Shown: positions 40,915 through 50,133, counted from the stretch's first letter. The stretch: 64,000 nt of DNA from JAABTH01 sp964492615 (GCA_964492615.1 CAZBKZ010000010.1:1-64000); one strand, 5' to 3'. The notes: generated by a model from the sequence alone, not told the origin. A program made the numbers and translations.

Positions 40915-41262
40915 TTATCTTTCAGTGGTTATTCTCATTTTATTTATAATAACCCTCAACTCGTCCAGATCAGCCTGATCAAGACAATCTGCTTTCAATA
41001 TCTCTTCTGCCAGGGATAAAAGTTTTTGCTGTTCTTCAAACAATGCACAGTATCCCAGCTTGTATTCATGATTCTCCAACGATTTGACGGCGCGCCGGAT
41101 TAAATCATGTACAGCCTGCCTGCTGATCAGGTACTCTTCTGCAATTTCCCCGAGGGAATAATTATCCCTGAAATACAAGCTTAATATCTCACGCTGTCTT
41201 TCAGTTAACAGCGAAGCGTAAAAATCATACAGCAGGTTGACCCTGTTAAATTGATCCAGCAT
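40915..41262 (-). CDS. ylxM: YlxM-family SRP-associated DNA/RNA-binding protein
   Basis: YlxM is a small helix-turn-helix protein encoded with ffh in Firmicutes; in streptococci it binds SRP components and modulates Ffh GTPase activity. The 115-residue product shows the sigma-70 region 4-like segment LLTERQREILSLYFRDNYSLG and the recognition helix EEYLISRQAVHDLIRRAV. The ATG at 41262 follows ACAGGAG; upstream in-frame codons lack a ribosome site. Confidence 0.92.
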   Translation of the reverse strand: MLDQFNRVNLLYDFYASLLTERQREILSLYFRDNYSLGEIAEEYLISRQAVHDLIRRAVKSLENHEYKLGYCALFEEQQKLLSLAEEILKADCLDQADLDELRVIINKMRITTER

Positions 41263-41549
41263 AGCGACTCCTGTAAAGTATTTTGCCTTTACAGTTGGAT
41301 TATAACAGACCAAGCCCTGGAAGGCAACTCCCGCAGATAAATTTTTATCACTGCTCAGCAAATATGCCATTCAGGGAGTGCAGGGTTTATATTCACAGTA
41401 AGTAATTTACTTAATTCATACAGAGAAGTTAGTATTTTCTTGATGCTATTTCTTGGCATTCTATTGAATATATTAACATATTGTGGTAATCTATAATACA
41501 GATGTGAAATCTGCGTCAAAATATCTATAAATTAAAAGGAGGTGCTTGT

Positions 41550-41987
41550 ATGACAGATAGTGAAGTTACTGTTGGCAGCGAGCATGTTGGTGTGGGGTTG
41601 CGCCTGGTTGGGATTATTATTGATAGTATTATTTTGGGAATTATCGGCTATTTAATCGCTGCAGTTACTGGCGGTACAACTGCCGGAGGTTTTGAGTTAA
41701 CCGGTGGACCTGCTTTTATTTATTTTCTGCTAGGTTTTCTTTATTACATTTTAATGGAAACTTATATGGGCGGCACTTTAGGTAAACTTGCCCTGGGGAT
41801 TAGAGTGCGCATGGAAGATGGTAGCCCCTGCACTATAAGTGCTTCCTTAATCCGTAACATTTTGCGCATTGTTGACGCATTGCCCGGAATCATCCCCTAC
41901 CTGCTTGGGGCAATATTTGTGTGGACTTCACCCAAGAAACAACGGCTTGGAGACAAGCTGGCAAAAACTGTTGTAGTTAAAAAATAA
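41550..41987 (+). CDS. RDD-family membrane protein
   Basis: This 145-residue protein has three or four membrane helices. The RDD signature positions are present in modified form: VGLRLVGIIIDSIILG near the N-terminus (Arg and Asp), GGTLGKLALGIRV in the middle, and LRIVDALPG plus KKQRLGDKLAKTVVV at the end. Its function is unknown; a few RDD proteins act in sodium or proton exchange. It is the only plus-strand gene inside the SRP/SMC block. AAAAGGAGG precedes the ATG. The 179 bases upstream hold a TATAAT near 41490 but no convincing -35. Confidence 0.85.
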   Translation: MTDSEVTVGSEHVGVGLRLVGIIIDSIILGIIGYLIAAVTGGTTAGGFELTGGPAFIYFLLGFLYYILMETYMGGTLGKLALGIRVRMEDGSPCTISASLIRNILRIVDALPGIIPYLLGAIFVWTSPKKQRLGDKLAKTVVVKK

Positions 41988-42032
41988 TAATTGTTGGTTG
42001 TATAGTATAATAATCTATAAATGACACAGATG

Positions 42033-42054
42033 ACCCCCCTGTTTTTAGGGGGGT
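42033..42054. terminator. Stem-loop between RDD gene and ftsY
   Basis: ACCCCCC and GGGGGGT form a 7-bp stem with an eight-base T-rich loop between two convergent genes. There is no T tract after it on either strand, so it may act as a 3'-end stabiliser or a weak terminator rather than a true intrinsic terminator. Confidence 0.4.
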
Positions 42055-42965
42055 TAAATATCTCCAAGAAGCGCTTCGGCAAAGATGTCAGGGTCAAACG
42101 GGGCAAGATCTTCACTTTTTTCACCGGTGCCGATATAGCAAACCGGAATTCCGAGTTTATCCTGGATACCTATTACAATACCACCGCGTGCAGTACCGTC
42201 CAGCTTGGTTAAAACAAGCCCGTTTAAGGGAAGAGACTCATTAAAACTCGATGTTTGGGCCAGTGCGTTTTGACCGGTTGTTGCATCAACAACCAGCATA
42301 ACCTGGTGAGGAGCGCCGGGCATTGACCGGTTAATAACACGGTATATTTTATTCAATTCTTCCATCAGGTTATACTTGTTATGCAAACGACCGGCTGTAT
42401 CACCGATAAGGACATCAACACCCCTGGCCTGGGCAGCATTAATAGCATCATAATAGAGTGCTGAAGGGTCGGAACCGCTTTGCTGCTTTAGTATTTCCGC
42501 GCCACTTCTTTCTGCCCATATTTCAAGCTGCTCAACTGCGGCCGCCCTGAAAGTATCTCCTGCGACAAGCATTACCTGCTCACCCATGGAACTATAATAA
42601 TGGGCTAGTTTACCGGCAGTAGTTGTTTTTCCAGAACCGTTAACCCCTACCAGGAGAATAACATAAGGTTTATGCTCGGGCCTGACCGGAGGATGAACTT
42701 CAGATAGAAACGCCTTTATTTTTTCCCTGAATAAGAGACCTAGACCATCCCTGCTATTTACCCTGCTTAACGCTGCTTCCTCTTTTAACTGGTTAATTAT
42801 TTTCAGGCTGGTTTCTATGCCCACATCACCTGTGACTAATATCTCCTCGAGCTCTTCATAAAACAATTGGTTAAGCTCACCATCTTTGAATATATTATCC
42901 AGTCGGCTTAAAAAACCGCTTTTACTGCGGGCAAGACCATTTTTAAATTTATCAACAAGGCTCAT
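42054..42965 (-). CDS. ftsY: Signal recognition particle receptor FtsY
   Basis: FtsY is the membrane-associated GTPase that accepts SRP-ribosome complexes. It has the NG domain only, with LLVGVNGSGKTTTAGKLAHY (G1; read as VGVNGSGKTT), GDTAGRLHNKYNLMEEL (G3) and LTKLDGTARGG (G4). The long acidic A domain of E. coli FtsY is absent, as is usual in Firmicutes, so the first basic residues (KFKNGLARSKSGF) probably touch the membrane. Length 303 is typical. It follows smc by six bases. Confidence 0.96.
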   Translation of the reverse strand: MSLVDKFKNGLARSKSGFLSRLDNIFKDGELNQLFYEELEEILVTGDVGIETSLKIINQLKEEAALSRVNSRDGLGLLFREKIKAFLSEVHPPVRPEHKPYVILLVGVNGSGKTTTAGKLAHYYSSMGEQVMLVAGDTFRAAAVEQLEIWAERSGAEILKQQSGSDPSALYYDAINAAQARGVDVLIGDTAGRLHNKYNLMEELNKIYRVINRSMPGAPHQVMLVVDATTGQNALAQTSSFNESLPLNGLVLTKLDGTARGGIVIGIQDKLGIPVCYIGTGEKSEDLAPFDPDIFAEALLGDI

Positions 42966-42971
42966 AAGCGC

Positions 42972-45900
42972 TTACTTCTCCCCTGCAACTAGTTTATCTT
43001 CAAGTTTAATTGATACGAGGCGTGAAACTCCGGGTTCGGGCATGGTAACACCATACAACACCTCGGCTTCTTCCATTGTTCTTTTGCGGTGAGTAATTAA
43101 GATAAACTGGGCATCCTTCGAATTATCTTTAAGAAAACCGGTAAAACGAGTCAGATTTGCATCATCAAGCATCGATTCCACTTCATCAAGCAGATAAAAC
43201 GGAGCAGGTTTGAAACGTAAAATGGCAAAAACCAGTGCAATGGCGATTAGCACCTTTTCTCCCCCGGAGAATAAAGTTATATTCTGCAGTTTTTTACCGG
43301 GGGGTTGAGCTATTATCTCAATACCAGATTCAAGAATATTACTTTCATCTGTTAACTTTAAAGAGACTTTTCCACCCTGAAAAAGCGACTGAAAAGTGGT
43401 GTTGAAGTTTTCATTTATCTGATCAAATGCTATTTTAAAGTAATATTCCATACGCTGGTCAATTTCAGCAAGGACTTTGTTCAAAGAAGCCTCTCCCTTT
43501 AACAGGTCGTCTTTCTGTTCTTCCAGGAAGCTGATCCTGTCTTCCAGCCGGCTCAATTCTTCAATCGCCCCCAGATTAACCTCACCAAGCGCATCCAAAT
43601 CTTCCTTGAGATTTTCTATCTCAAGCTTACCCCTGTCTGGGTTATAATCATCTTCCAGCTCAAGAATTTCTAATTTTTTAAAGAGCTCTTTGAATCTGAT
43701 TTCCTGGTAATTCACCTCGGTTTGCAACCTGGTCTGCTCAACAGAAAGCTGTCGTTCTCTTTTTTCACGTCTTGCCAGCTGATTCTGCTGACGCCGTTCA
43801 TCTTCTTCCATCTCAATTAACGCTGCTTCATTTTGATCAGCTTCATCAACAATTTTTTCCAGGTGTACAATCAGTTCAGCTCTCTCGTTGTCCAGTTCTT
43901 CAAGTTTGTTTGACACTTCCTGCTGTATTGTTTTATTGTCGGCAAGATCTTTTTTATATTTATTTATGGCACTCTCGTTTTCTGCTTTCTCTTCCGCAGG
44001 ATTAACCAGGCTTTCATCAAGTTCTGCGATCCTGGTTTTCAACCCTTCCAGCTGCTGCCCGCATGAACTGATTTGAACCAACGTATCAGTGATTGACTGT
44101 TCCAGTTTGTTTTTCTCTTCAATAAATTGCCGATGACTGAACTTTAACTCAGCTAGTTTCTGTTCGAGTTCAATAGATGTTTTTTTACTGTTTTCAATTT
44201 CTGCCTGTTGTTTATTCAGCTGGACCCTGACTTCAGTTTCTTCGCTGCTCAAATCTGCATGAGCCTGCTTTTCTGCGGCAGCTTTGGCTTCAATTGTCTC
44301 TTTTTCTAACTCAGAAAGCTCCATTTCGCGTTTTAATTCAGACAGTTCTTCCATCATTTTATTATTAATTTTTGATTTGCTGTTAAGCTCATTAGCCAGT
44401 TTTTCCAGTTCATCTCTGGTCCCTGATACGATACCCGAGGTTTTTTTATATTGTTCTTCAATAGATGCGTGTTCTTTTTGAAGTTCTTCTATTTCCCGGC
44501 GTCTTCCCAGCGGCATTCCGGCGTTTCTCTTTGGCAGGCTTCCTCCCCGCATAACACCTCCAGGGTTTATCATTTCACCGTCAAGAGTTACAACTTTACA
44601 GCTGTAGCTGACAAAACGGGCAGCGCTGGTGGCATCTTCAAGGTTTCGACAGATTAATACTGAGGCAAGCAGGTAATCAACTGCCTTACGGTATGCCGGT
44701 TCTACTTTAACCAGCTCTGATGCTTTGCCTATTACTCCCTTTAGCTCACGCCAACCCGGGTATCTCTCCAGGGGGCTGGCAGACTGGTGGAGAATGTTAA
44801 GGGGTAAAAATGTTGCCCAACCTCTATTTTGTTCTTTCAGGTATCTAATTGCGCCCTGAACTGATTTTTCTGTATCGGCTACCAGGTATTGCATACTTGA
44901 TCCCAGGGCAGACTCTACAGCCTGAACATACTCGTTATCCACTTTAATCAGGTCGGCTACCGGGCCAATTATTCCGGGAATCCGAGGCCCAGCTTGCATT
45001 ACTTCTTTTACTCCGCGGTAATAGCCTGTTAAAGCAGCATCCTGCTCTTTTAAAAGGTTCAGTCTTCCACTAATCCCATTAAGTTTTTCTCTTAACTTCT
45101 GCTCATCAGCTACGACTTCTACCAGCTTATTGCTGATCTGCTCCCGGGCAGTTTCCATGCGTTTAACAGAATCTTCTCCTGCATGCAGGCTTTCCTGCTG
45201 ATTCGTAATCTTAGATTTCAACGTGTCCAATTTAGCAGTATAATTTTCCAGCTTTATTCGAAGCTGCTTTTCTTCAGCAAGTGTGTTGTCAAGCTGCTCC
45301 CGGAGTTTTACCAGCCTCCGGTTTAACTCAGATACGTTAACAGAAGCTGCTTCACGCCGCGCTTCCGCTTTATATATATCTTCCTGTAAATCTTCAATTT
45401 TACCGGCTGTTTCGCTCTGTTCAAGCGTTTGCAGATTCTCACGCAAAATATGCAGTTTTTCTTCCAAACTCTCATACTCTTTATTTTTTGCCAGCAAATC
45501 ATCTTCAGCCCGAACTTTACGGTCTGCAAAATCAGCCATGATCTGATCTAGCTGATTAATTCTCTTATGATTCTGTTCCAGCTGTTCGCGGTAATGGCTC
45601 TCCCGTTCTCTGAGCAGCTTTAACTCGTTTTCTTGCTGCTCGTAATAACGAACCAGCTGATTTAATTTTTGTTCTTCCTTTTTTTTAGCGTTAATACTAT
45701 CAGCCAGGCTATTTTTTAAATCCTGCAGGGCTTTTTCCCGCTGACCTCGTTTGGAGGCTGAACTGAGGAGAGCATCGTTAACAGATTGGAGCTGCCGGTT
45801 AACTTTTTCAAGCTCATCACGCGTTTGCTTCAGCTTAAACGATAAGAGTTTCTTTTCTTCTCCTTCGATCTGATGCTGCAATCGTCTGTATTCCCTTGTA

Positions 45901-46532
45901 ACTTCAGCCTGTTCCTGGAGTGGTTCAATCTGTGTCCCCAACTCATAAACAAGATCCTGGACCCTGATCAGATTATCCCGCGTTTCATCGAGGCGTCTCC
46001 GGGCCTCTTTCTTGCGAAGCTTATACTTTAATATACCGGCTGCCTCTTCAAATATTTCTCTTCTTTCTTCAGGACGACTGTTAATAATTTCATCAACCCG
46101 TCCCTGGCCAATAACCGAGTATACTTCCTTGCCAAGCCCCGTATCCATAAACATTTCAGTTATGTCTTTCAGTCTGCATGGGGTTTTGTTTATATAATAC
46201 TCGCTGTCTCCATTTCTGAAGAGTCGCCTGGTAATTGTAACTTCATCATATTCAAGGTTCAGGTAGGTTGAAGCACCGGTAAATGTTAATGAAACTTCAG
46301 CAAAATTTAGTGGTTTGCGGCTATCGCTACCGGAGAATATTATTTCATCCATACGTGAGCCGCGCAGGGATTTAACACTTTGTTCCCCAAGAGCCCAGCG
46401 TACAGCATCTACGATATTGCTTTTACCGCAACCGTTCGGTCCGACAATAGCCGATATTCCTTCACCAAGACTTAGCTCTGACTTCTCGGCAAAAGATTTG
46501 AAACCAAACAGTTCCATCCTTTTTAAATGCAA
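42972..46532 (-). CDS. smc: Chromosome segregation ATPase SMC
   Basis: SMC forms the dimeric coiled-coil condensin core that organises the chromosome with ScpA and ScpB. The N-terminal head has GPNGCGKSNIVDAVRWALGE (Walker A); long coiled coils flank a hinge at about residues 500-680 (PGIIGPVADLI to EMINPGGVMRGGS). The C-terminal head has LFSGGEKVLIAIALVFAI (signature) and FYLLDEVESMLDDANLTRF (Walker B and D-loop). Most SMCs read DEVDAALDDAN there; Glu-Ser-Met is a mild variant beside the catalytic Glu. Length 1186 is normal. scpAB are not in the window. Confidence 0.97.
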   Translation of the reverse strand: MHLKRMELFGFKSFAEKSELSLGEGISAIVGPNGCGKSNIVDAVRWALGEQSVKSLRGSRMDEIIFSGSDSRKPLNFAEVSLTFTGASTYLNLEYDEVTITRRLFRNGDSEYYINKTPCRLKDITEMFMDTGLGKEVYSVIGQGRVDEIINSRPEERREIFEEAAGILKYKLRKKEARRRLDETRDNLIRVQDLVYELGTQIEPLQEQAEVTREYRRLQHQIEGEEKKLLSFKLKQTRDELEKVNRQLQSVNDALLSSASKRGQREKALQDLKNSLADSINAKKKEEQKLNQLVRYYEQQENELKLLRERESHYREQLEQNHKRINQLDQIMADFADRKVRAEDDLLAKNKEYESLEEKLHILRENLQTLEQSETAGKIEDLQEDIYKAEARREAASVNVSELNRRLVKLREQLDNTLAEEKQLRIKLENYTAKLDTLKSKITNQQESLHAGEDSVKRMETAREQISNKLVEVVADEQKLREKLNGISGRLNLLKEQDAALTGYYRGVKEVMQAGPRIPGIIGPVADLIKVDNEYVQAVESALGSSMQYLVADTEKSVQGAIRYLKEQNRGWATFLPLNILHQSASPLERYPGWRELKGVIGKASELVKVEPAYRKAVDYLLASVLICRNLEDATSAARFVSYSCKVVTLDGEMINPGGVMRGGSLPKRNAGMPLGRRREIEELQKEHASIEEQYKKTSGIVSGTRDELEKLANELNSKSKINNKMMEELSELKREMELSELEKETIEAKAAAEKQAHADLSSEETEVRVQLNKQQAEIENSKKTSIELEQKLAELKFSHRQFIEEKNKLEQSITDTLVQISSCGQQLEGLKTRIAELDESLVNPAEEKAENESAINKYKKDLADNKTIQQEVSNKLEELDNERAELIVHLEKIVDEADQNEAALIEMEEDERRQQNQLARREKRERQLSVEQTRLQTEVNYQEIRFKELFKKLEILELEDDYNPDRGKLEIENLKEDLDALGEVNLGAIEELSRLEDRISFLEEQKDDLLKGEASLNKVLAEIDQRMEYYFKIAFDQINENFNTTFQSLFQGGKVSLKLTDESNILESGIEIIAQPPGKKLQNITLFSGGEKVLIAIALVFAILRFKPAPFYLLDEVESMLDDANLTRFTGFLKDNSKDAQFILITHRKRTMEEAEVLYGVTMPEPGVSRLVSIKLEDKLVAGEK

Positions 46533-46573
46533 TAGCTCTGCTCCTCACTCATTGTAGAAAACGGCAGTTATTA

Positions 46574-47269
46574 TCAGGGGGTTAACTTGCCCCATGCTTC
46601 TTTTGCCGCACTCTGCTCTGCTTCCTTTTTACTGTGCCCCTGGCCGCGACCAGCAACTTCATTAGTTATTATTACCTCTGCTTCAAATGTTTTATTGTGA
46701 TCAGGGCCTCTTTCATTGACAATGCGGTAAACTGGTGTTTTTAAAAACCGGGCCTGTGAAAATTCCTGCAACAGTGTCTTATAATCTCTCCTGAGGACTC
46801 CTTCTTGAAGCTCAATCAGAATAGGCTGATATAACTTCAGAACATACTCCCGGCACTGTTCGAGGCCTAGATCAAGATAAAGGGCCCCAATTAGGGCCTC
46901 AACCGCATCACTTAGAAGGGAAGGACGGCTCGCTCCTCCTCCCACTGTTTCACCACGGCCCAGACGCATATATTTCCCCAGGTTAATTCTATAAGCCAAC
47001 CTGGCCAGGGAAGCTTCGCATACAAGATCAGCCCTCAGTTTCGTCAGCTTGCCTTCAGGAAGATTTGGATATTGCTCATAAAGATAATCGCTTACTATCA
47101 GCTCAAGAACAGCATCACCCAGGAATTCCAGTCTTTCGTTATGAGTCCGTCGCTGTCCTTTTTCGTGAGCATAAGAGCTGTGGGTTAAAGCCTGTTCATA
47201 TAATAAAGAATTATTCCTGTTCCAACCTTGTGCATCTGTAAAATGCTTCACTTTTTCAGGCCAAATCAT
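46574..47269 (-). CDS. rnc: Ribonuclease III
   Basis: RNase III cuts double-stranded RNA, including rRNA precursors. The catalytic signature NERLEFLGDAVLELIVSDYLY lies near residues 43-62 (quoted core ERLEFLGDAVLEL), with the second acidic cluster at SDAVEALIGALYLD. A C-terminal double-stranded RNA-binding domain spans about 155-228 (DYKTLLQEFSQ to AAKEAWGKL). Length 231 is typical. It directly precedes smc, as in Bacillus. Confidence 0.96.
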   Translation of the reverse strand: MIWPEKVKHFTDAQGWNRNNSLLYEQALTHSSYAHEKGQRRTHNERLEFLGDAVLELIVSDYLYEQYPNLPEGKLTKLRADLVCEASLARLAYRINLGKYMRLGRGETVGGGASRPSLLSDAVEALIGALYLDLGLEQCREYVLKLYQPILIELQEGVLRRDYKTLLQEFSQARFLKTPVYRIVNERGPDHNKTFEAEVIITNEVAGRGQGHSKKEAEQSAAKEAWGKLTP

Positions 47270-47412
47270 CTGGATTTCCTTCCACGTTATGTAAATAGTT
47301 CCAAAACATGTGGGCCAAGTTATCGTTTTTGATTACAGAGTAACAGACTATTCTCCCCTGCCAGGCAGGATAGAAGTAACAATGCATTAGTGCGTTATTA
47401 TCAGCAGTACAT

Positions 47413-47445
47413 GATCCAGGCCTGCATTGGATCAGGCCTGTATTG
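47413..47445. repeat. Short tandem repeat with strong hairpin potential
   Basis: GATCCAGGCCTGCATTG (47413-47429) is followed directly by GATCAGGCCTGTATTG (47430-47445). Each unit holds the palindrome CAGGCCTG, so the two can pair into an 8-bp GC-rich stem. It overlaps the end of the small ORF described next. No T tract follows. The gap from here to rnc (47270-47412) holds only a CCTGCCAGGCAGG palindrome near 47357-47369. Confidence 0.5.
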
Positions 47446-47716
47446 ATATAAAAATACTTTGCCGGTTAAGTTTTATGCAATTCTGCATTAATATTTCCCG
47501 GCCTGTAACAGTAACATGAACAACCGGCAACTTTGCAAAATTCCTGCAACCCGGGGAAACATATGCTAATACTTTTCTAATCCATATAGCCGACCGGGCC
47601 GGAATTATGCTTTTACGGCCTTCTTTATTCCATTTAAATATTATCCCAACACCGTTGCCGGTAATTGATCCTTTACCCACTATTTCACCCCGGCAGATAT
47701 TATGCTTTAGATTCAA
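47432..47716 (-). CDS. Hypothetical small protein between acpP and rnc
   Basis: An open frame of 94 codons lies where fabF normally stands. A TTG start at 47716 overlaps the acpP end; a GTG at about 47680 with GGGGTGA just upstream is a better start and gives about 82 residues. The protein is basic, with GSITGNGVGIIFKWNKEGRK, a WIRKVLAYVSPGCRNF segment and VVHVTVTGREILMQNC. I recognise no family. It has no membrane helix or clear motif and shows no trace of fabF. It may be real or chance; only conservation would tell. Confidence 0.35.
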   Translation of the reverse strand: MNLKHNICRGEIVGKGSITGNGVGIIFKWNKEGRKSIIPARSAIWIRKVLAYVSPGCRNFAKLPVVHVTVTGREILMQNCIKLNRQSIFISIQA

Positions 47717-47927
47717 TGTACCTTACAACATCGCCAATGGTTTTAATATTTTCTATCTCCTGGTCGGAAATTTCGAGATCAAACTCTTCCTCGAGAGCCA
47801 TAACCAGTTCTACGATATCCAGTGAATCAGCGTCGATATCTTCAAAAGTGGTGTCAAGAGTTAACTTGTCAATGCCTACCTCGAGCTGATCAACTACAAT
47901 ATTTTTCACCTTGCTTTCTACGCTCAC
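47700..47927 (-). CDS. acpP: Acyl carrier protein
   Basis: ACP carries growing acyl chains on a phosphopantetheine arm. The 75-residue acidic protein has the attachment Ser in the DIDADSLDIVELVMALEE motif (core DADSLD). The GTG start at 47927 follows GGGAGGTG; the upstream in-frame extension is not coding. It lies between plsX and rnc, but the usual fabD, fabG and fabF genes around it are missing. Confidence 0.96.
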   Translation of the reverse strand: MSVESKVKNIVVDQLEVGIDKLTLDTTFEDIDADSLDIVELVMALEEEFDLEISDQEIENIKTIGDVVRYIESKA

Positions 47928-48074
47928 TAAATCACCTCCCTTACAGGGTATATTCACTGTGCTCTTTTTAACTCTTCCAGTTTAACATAAATTCCACACC
48001 GATACATCAACCCGCTGTCACTGGAATGCTGTATATTAATCTATGGTTATTGCCGCGAGACAGCACTATTAATT

Positions 48075-48102
48075 AGTATATCAATTCTTCTAAAATGTTC
48101 AA
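48075..48102 (-). promoter_or_regulatory. Possible acpP promoter
   Basis: TTGAAC (48097-48102), a 16-base spacer and TATACT (48075-48080) lie in the 254-base plsX-acpP gap, about 140 bases before the acpP start. The rest of this gap is AT-rich with no gene or known riboswitch. Confidence 0.4.
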
Positions 48103-48181
48103 TAGTATACGGCCTGGTAGCAAATAAGACCATACATGCGAGGCTGTTCAACCTATCAATTCAACATAAATATTCAATAAT

Positions 48182-49219
48182 TTATATTTCTGACTCTACA
48201 TCCCCGGCGGAGGGAATGCAAGCCATAGATTGCTGGAGTAAGTCTGCTACTTTCTTATTCACAAATGGATAAGCTTGTCTGATTAAAGCCGTCTCTATAG
48301 ATCGTGCCTTAGAGGAGCCGTGACACTTTATACATAAACCGTTTACCCCAAGCAGCGGCGCCCCTCCATACCCGGAAGAATCGACTTTCTCAAGCAACCC
48401 CAGGAAAACCGGTTGCAGCAGAAAAGCTCCCAGTTTATAACGTATTTTTGTTTTTATACCGCTCCTGAAATAATTAAGAATTGCCCGCGAAAGCCCTTCA
48501 GAGGTTTTAAGAAATATATTGCCTACAAACCCGTCACATACAACCACATCAGCAGCGTTATAAAATGCTTCGGTTCCTTCTATGTTTCCACAAAAGCCCG
48601 GAAGGTGTTTTTGCAATAATAAATAAGCTTTTTTTACCTGCGCATTTCCTTTGTTTGGCTCTGTTCCTACATTCAGCAGGCCAACTCTTGGTTCATCTAT
48701 ACCCAACACCTGCTGGGCATAAACTCTGCCCATGAAAGCATATTGCAGAAGCTGCTCCGGACGGGCATCCATATTAGCGCCGACATCAAGAAAAAGCACC
48801 GGTTGACCGCCAAAGCTTGGCATAGGCGTCAACAGGGCCGGCCTGTTTATTCCGTTTACCCTGCCCAGGTATAAAAGGCTTGCTGCCATCAAGGCCCCGG
48901 TGTTTCCGGCGCTTATTGCAGCATCCGCTTCTCCGGAGGAGACCATCTGAATAGTTTTTACCATAGATGAATTCTTTTTCCTGCGTATAGATATCCCGGG
49001 GTCATCATTACCTTCAATCACTTCATCGGCATGAACCGTTTTAACACGTTCAACAGGGTATTCGATCTTACCAAGAATGCTGTTGATTATTTCTAAACGT
49101 CCGACCAGGATAACATTTAAATCATCTAACGAAGAAAGCGCAGATAATGCGCCCCTGATTATCTCTCCGGGCGCATTATCTCCGCCCATCGCGTCAATTG
49201 CCACTTTTACCAAAATCAT
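48182..49219 (-). CDS. plsX: Phosphate acyltransferase PlsX
   Basis: PlsX makes acyl-phosphate from acyl-ACP, which PlsY uses to start phospholipid synthesis. Family motifs are VAIDAMGGDNAPGEIIRGAL at the N-terminus, ISAGNTGALMAAS, and FLDVGANMDARPEQLLQYA. The C-terminal region with GVNGLCIKCHGSS is also usual. Length is about 345. The ATG at 49219 follows GGGGAAG. It follows rpmF in the conserved yceD-rpmF-plsX order; the FapR repressor gene is not present. Confidence 0.95.
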   Translation of the reverse strand: MILVKVAIDAMGGDNAPGEIIRGALSALSSLDDLNVILVGRLEIINSILGKIEYPVERVKTVHADEVIEGNDDPGISIRRKKNSSMVKTIQMVSSGEADAAISAGNTGALMAASLLYLGRVNGINRPALLTPMPSFGGQPVLFLDVGANMDARPEQLLQYAFMGRVYAQQVLGIDEPRVGLLNVGTEPNKGNAQVKKAYLLLQKHLPGFCGNIEGTEAFYNAADVVVCDGFVGNIFLKTSEGLSRAILNYFRSGIKTKIRYKLGAFLLQPVFLGLLEKVDSSGYGGAPLLGVNGLCIKCHGSSKARSIETALIRQAYPFVNKKVADLLQQSMACIPSAGDVESEI

Positions 49220-49256
49220 CACTTCCCCGAAGCCGGTATTCCGACAGATACAGTAC

Positions 49257-49283
49257 GCCCCTTATACTTTCGCTATAAGGGGC
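49257..49283 (-). other. Strong stem-loop between rpmF and plsX
   Basis: GCCCCTTATA and TATAAGGGGC form a perfect 10-bp stem around a seven-base GCGAAAG loop, starting 12 bases after the rpmF stop. No T run follows, so it is unlikely to be a full terminator. It could protect the rpmF message or bind a protein. Confidence 0.55.
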
Positions 49284-49294
49284 ACACCGGCTTA

Positions 49295-49471
49295 CTATTG
49301 CACTTTTAAAACTTCCCGATTATTATAATAACCGCAATTTAAGCATACCCTGTGGGTTGGCTTCAGTTCATGGCACTGCGGACACGGAACAAGTCTTGGT
49401 ACAGAAAGTTTATTTTGAGCCCTTCTCATATTCCGCTTTGACTTTGAAGTTCTTCTCTTGGGTACAGCCAC
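49295..49471 (-). CDS. rpmF: 50S ribosomal protein L32
   Basis: L32 is a 58-residue large-subunit protein. It begins MAVPKRRTSKSKRNMRRAQ and carries a zinc ribbon with two CxxC pairs (PCPQCHEL and VCLNCGYY), so it is the zinc-binding form, like the L28 in this window. The GTG start follows AAGGAGG by seven bases. It lies between yceD and plsX, the near-universal position. Confidence 0.96.
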   Translation of the reverse strand: MAVPKRRTSKSKRNMRRAQNKLSVPRLVPCPQCHELKPTHRVCLNCGYYNNREVLKVQ

Positions 49472-49493
49472 TATAACCCCTCCTTAATCTTAT

Positions 49494-50024
49494 TCAGCTG
49501 CCTGTGCTAAAATCTTTTAGTTTTATTAACCTTAAATCTACTTTTTGATCATCGATATCACACTGGCAAGAACTCTTATTTAAATTTACCCCGCACTCCG
49601 GACAAAGCCCTTTACAGTTCGGATCACAAACCGGACTGTAGTCCTGAGCCAGAATAATCAACTGGCGAATATATTCCTCAAGATATAAGTAATCACCTTT
49701 TATAGTCAAATAATTTGCCGCTTCAAGTGAAAGGTTATTTGACTCATCGTCGTCGTCTAACCCGCGAATTATTTCAAATGTATCAGAAAAATCGGTTTTT
49801 ATGATACACTGAAAAGAATCCAGGCATCTTGAGCACTCGCACTTTGTAACTGCTTCCAGGCTGCCTGCAATAAATACCTGATTACTGCTGTAAGAAGCCT
49901 TGATCGTCAGCGATAAATTACCTCCCTGGGGGAAATCGTTACAATAAACCAGCAGGTCCTGATCAAAACGGTATTCAACAGCTTCGCCTTTAGCATGTTT
50001 AACTTCCGGTATAGATATCCGCAT
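49494..50024 (-). CDS. yceD: YceD/DUF177 protein (23S rRNA accumulation)
   Basis: YceD-family proteins are linked to 23S rRNA accumulation and are encoded upstream of rpmF in most bacteria. The 176-residue product has two Cys clusters likely to bind zinc: CECSRC near residue 68 and CDPNCKGLCPECGVNLN near 145. The ATG at 50024 follows GGGGTG; in-frame codons further upstream are not part of the gene. Confidence 0.9.
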   Translation of the reverse strand: MRISIPEVKHAKGEAVEYRFDQDLLVYCNDFPQGGNLSLTIKASYSSNQVFIAGSLEAVTKCECSRCLDSFQCIIKTDFSDTFEIIRGLDDDDESNNLSLEAANYLTIKGDYLYLEEYIRQLIILAQDYSPVCDPNCKGLCPECGVNLNKSSCQCDIDDQKVDLRLIKLKDFSTGS

Positions 50025-50133
50025 TAAATACACCCCAAAAAAGCTAAAGTAATTATATAGACCATAATTTTCTTTGTCAACAAGGACACAAAAGCACAGA
50101 ACAGTCTGAAACAAAAACAGGGCTTGACGGATC

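Noticed and set aside
41371..41549. Riboswitch or small RNA in the ylxM-RDD gap
   Set aside because: The region is AT-rich with a lone TATAAT and no conserved motif or convincing long helix.
47413..47445. Tandem repeat as a mobile-element end or attachment site
   Set aside because: There are only two short imperfect units with no transposase, integrase or flanking duplication; xerC elsewhere is the chromosomal dimer-resolution enzyme.
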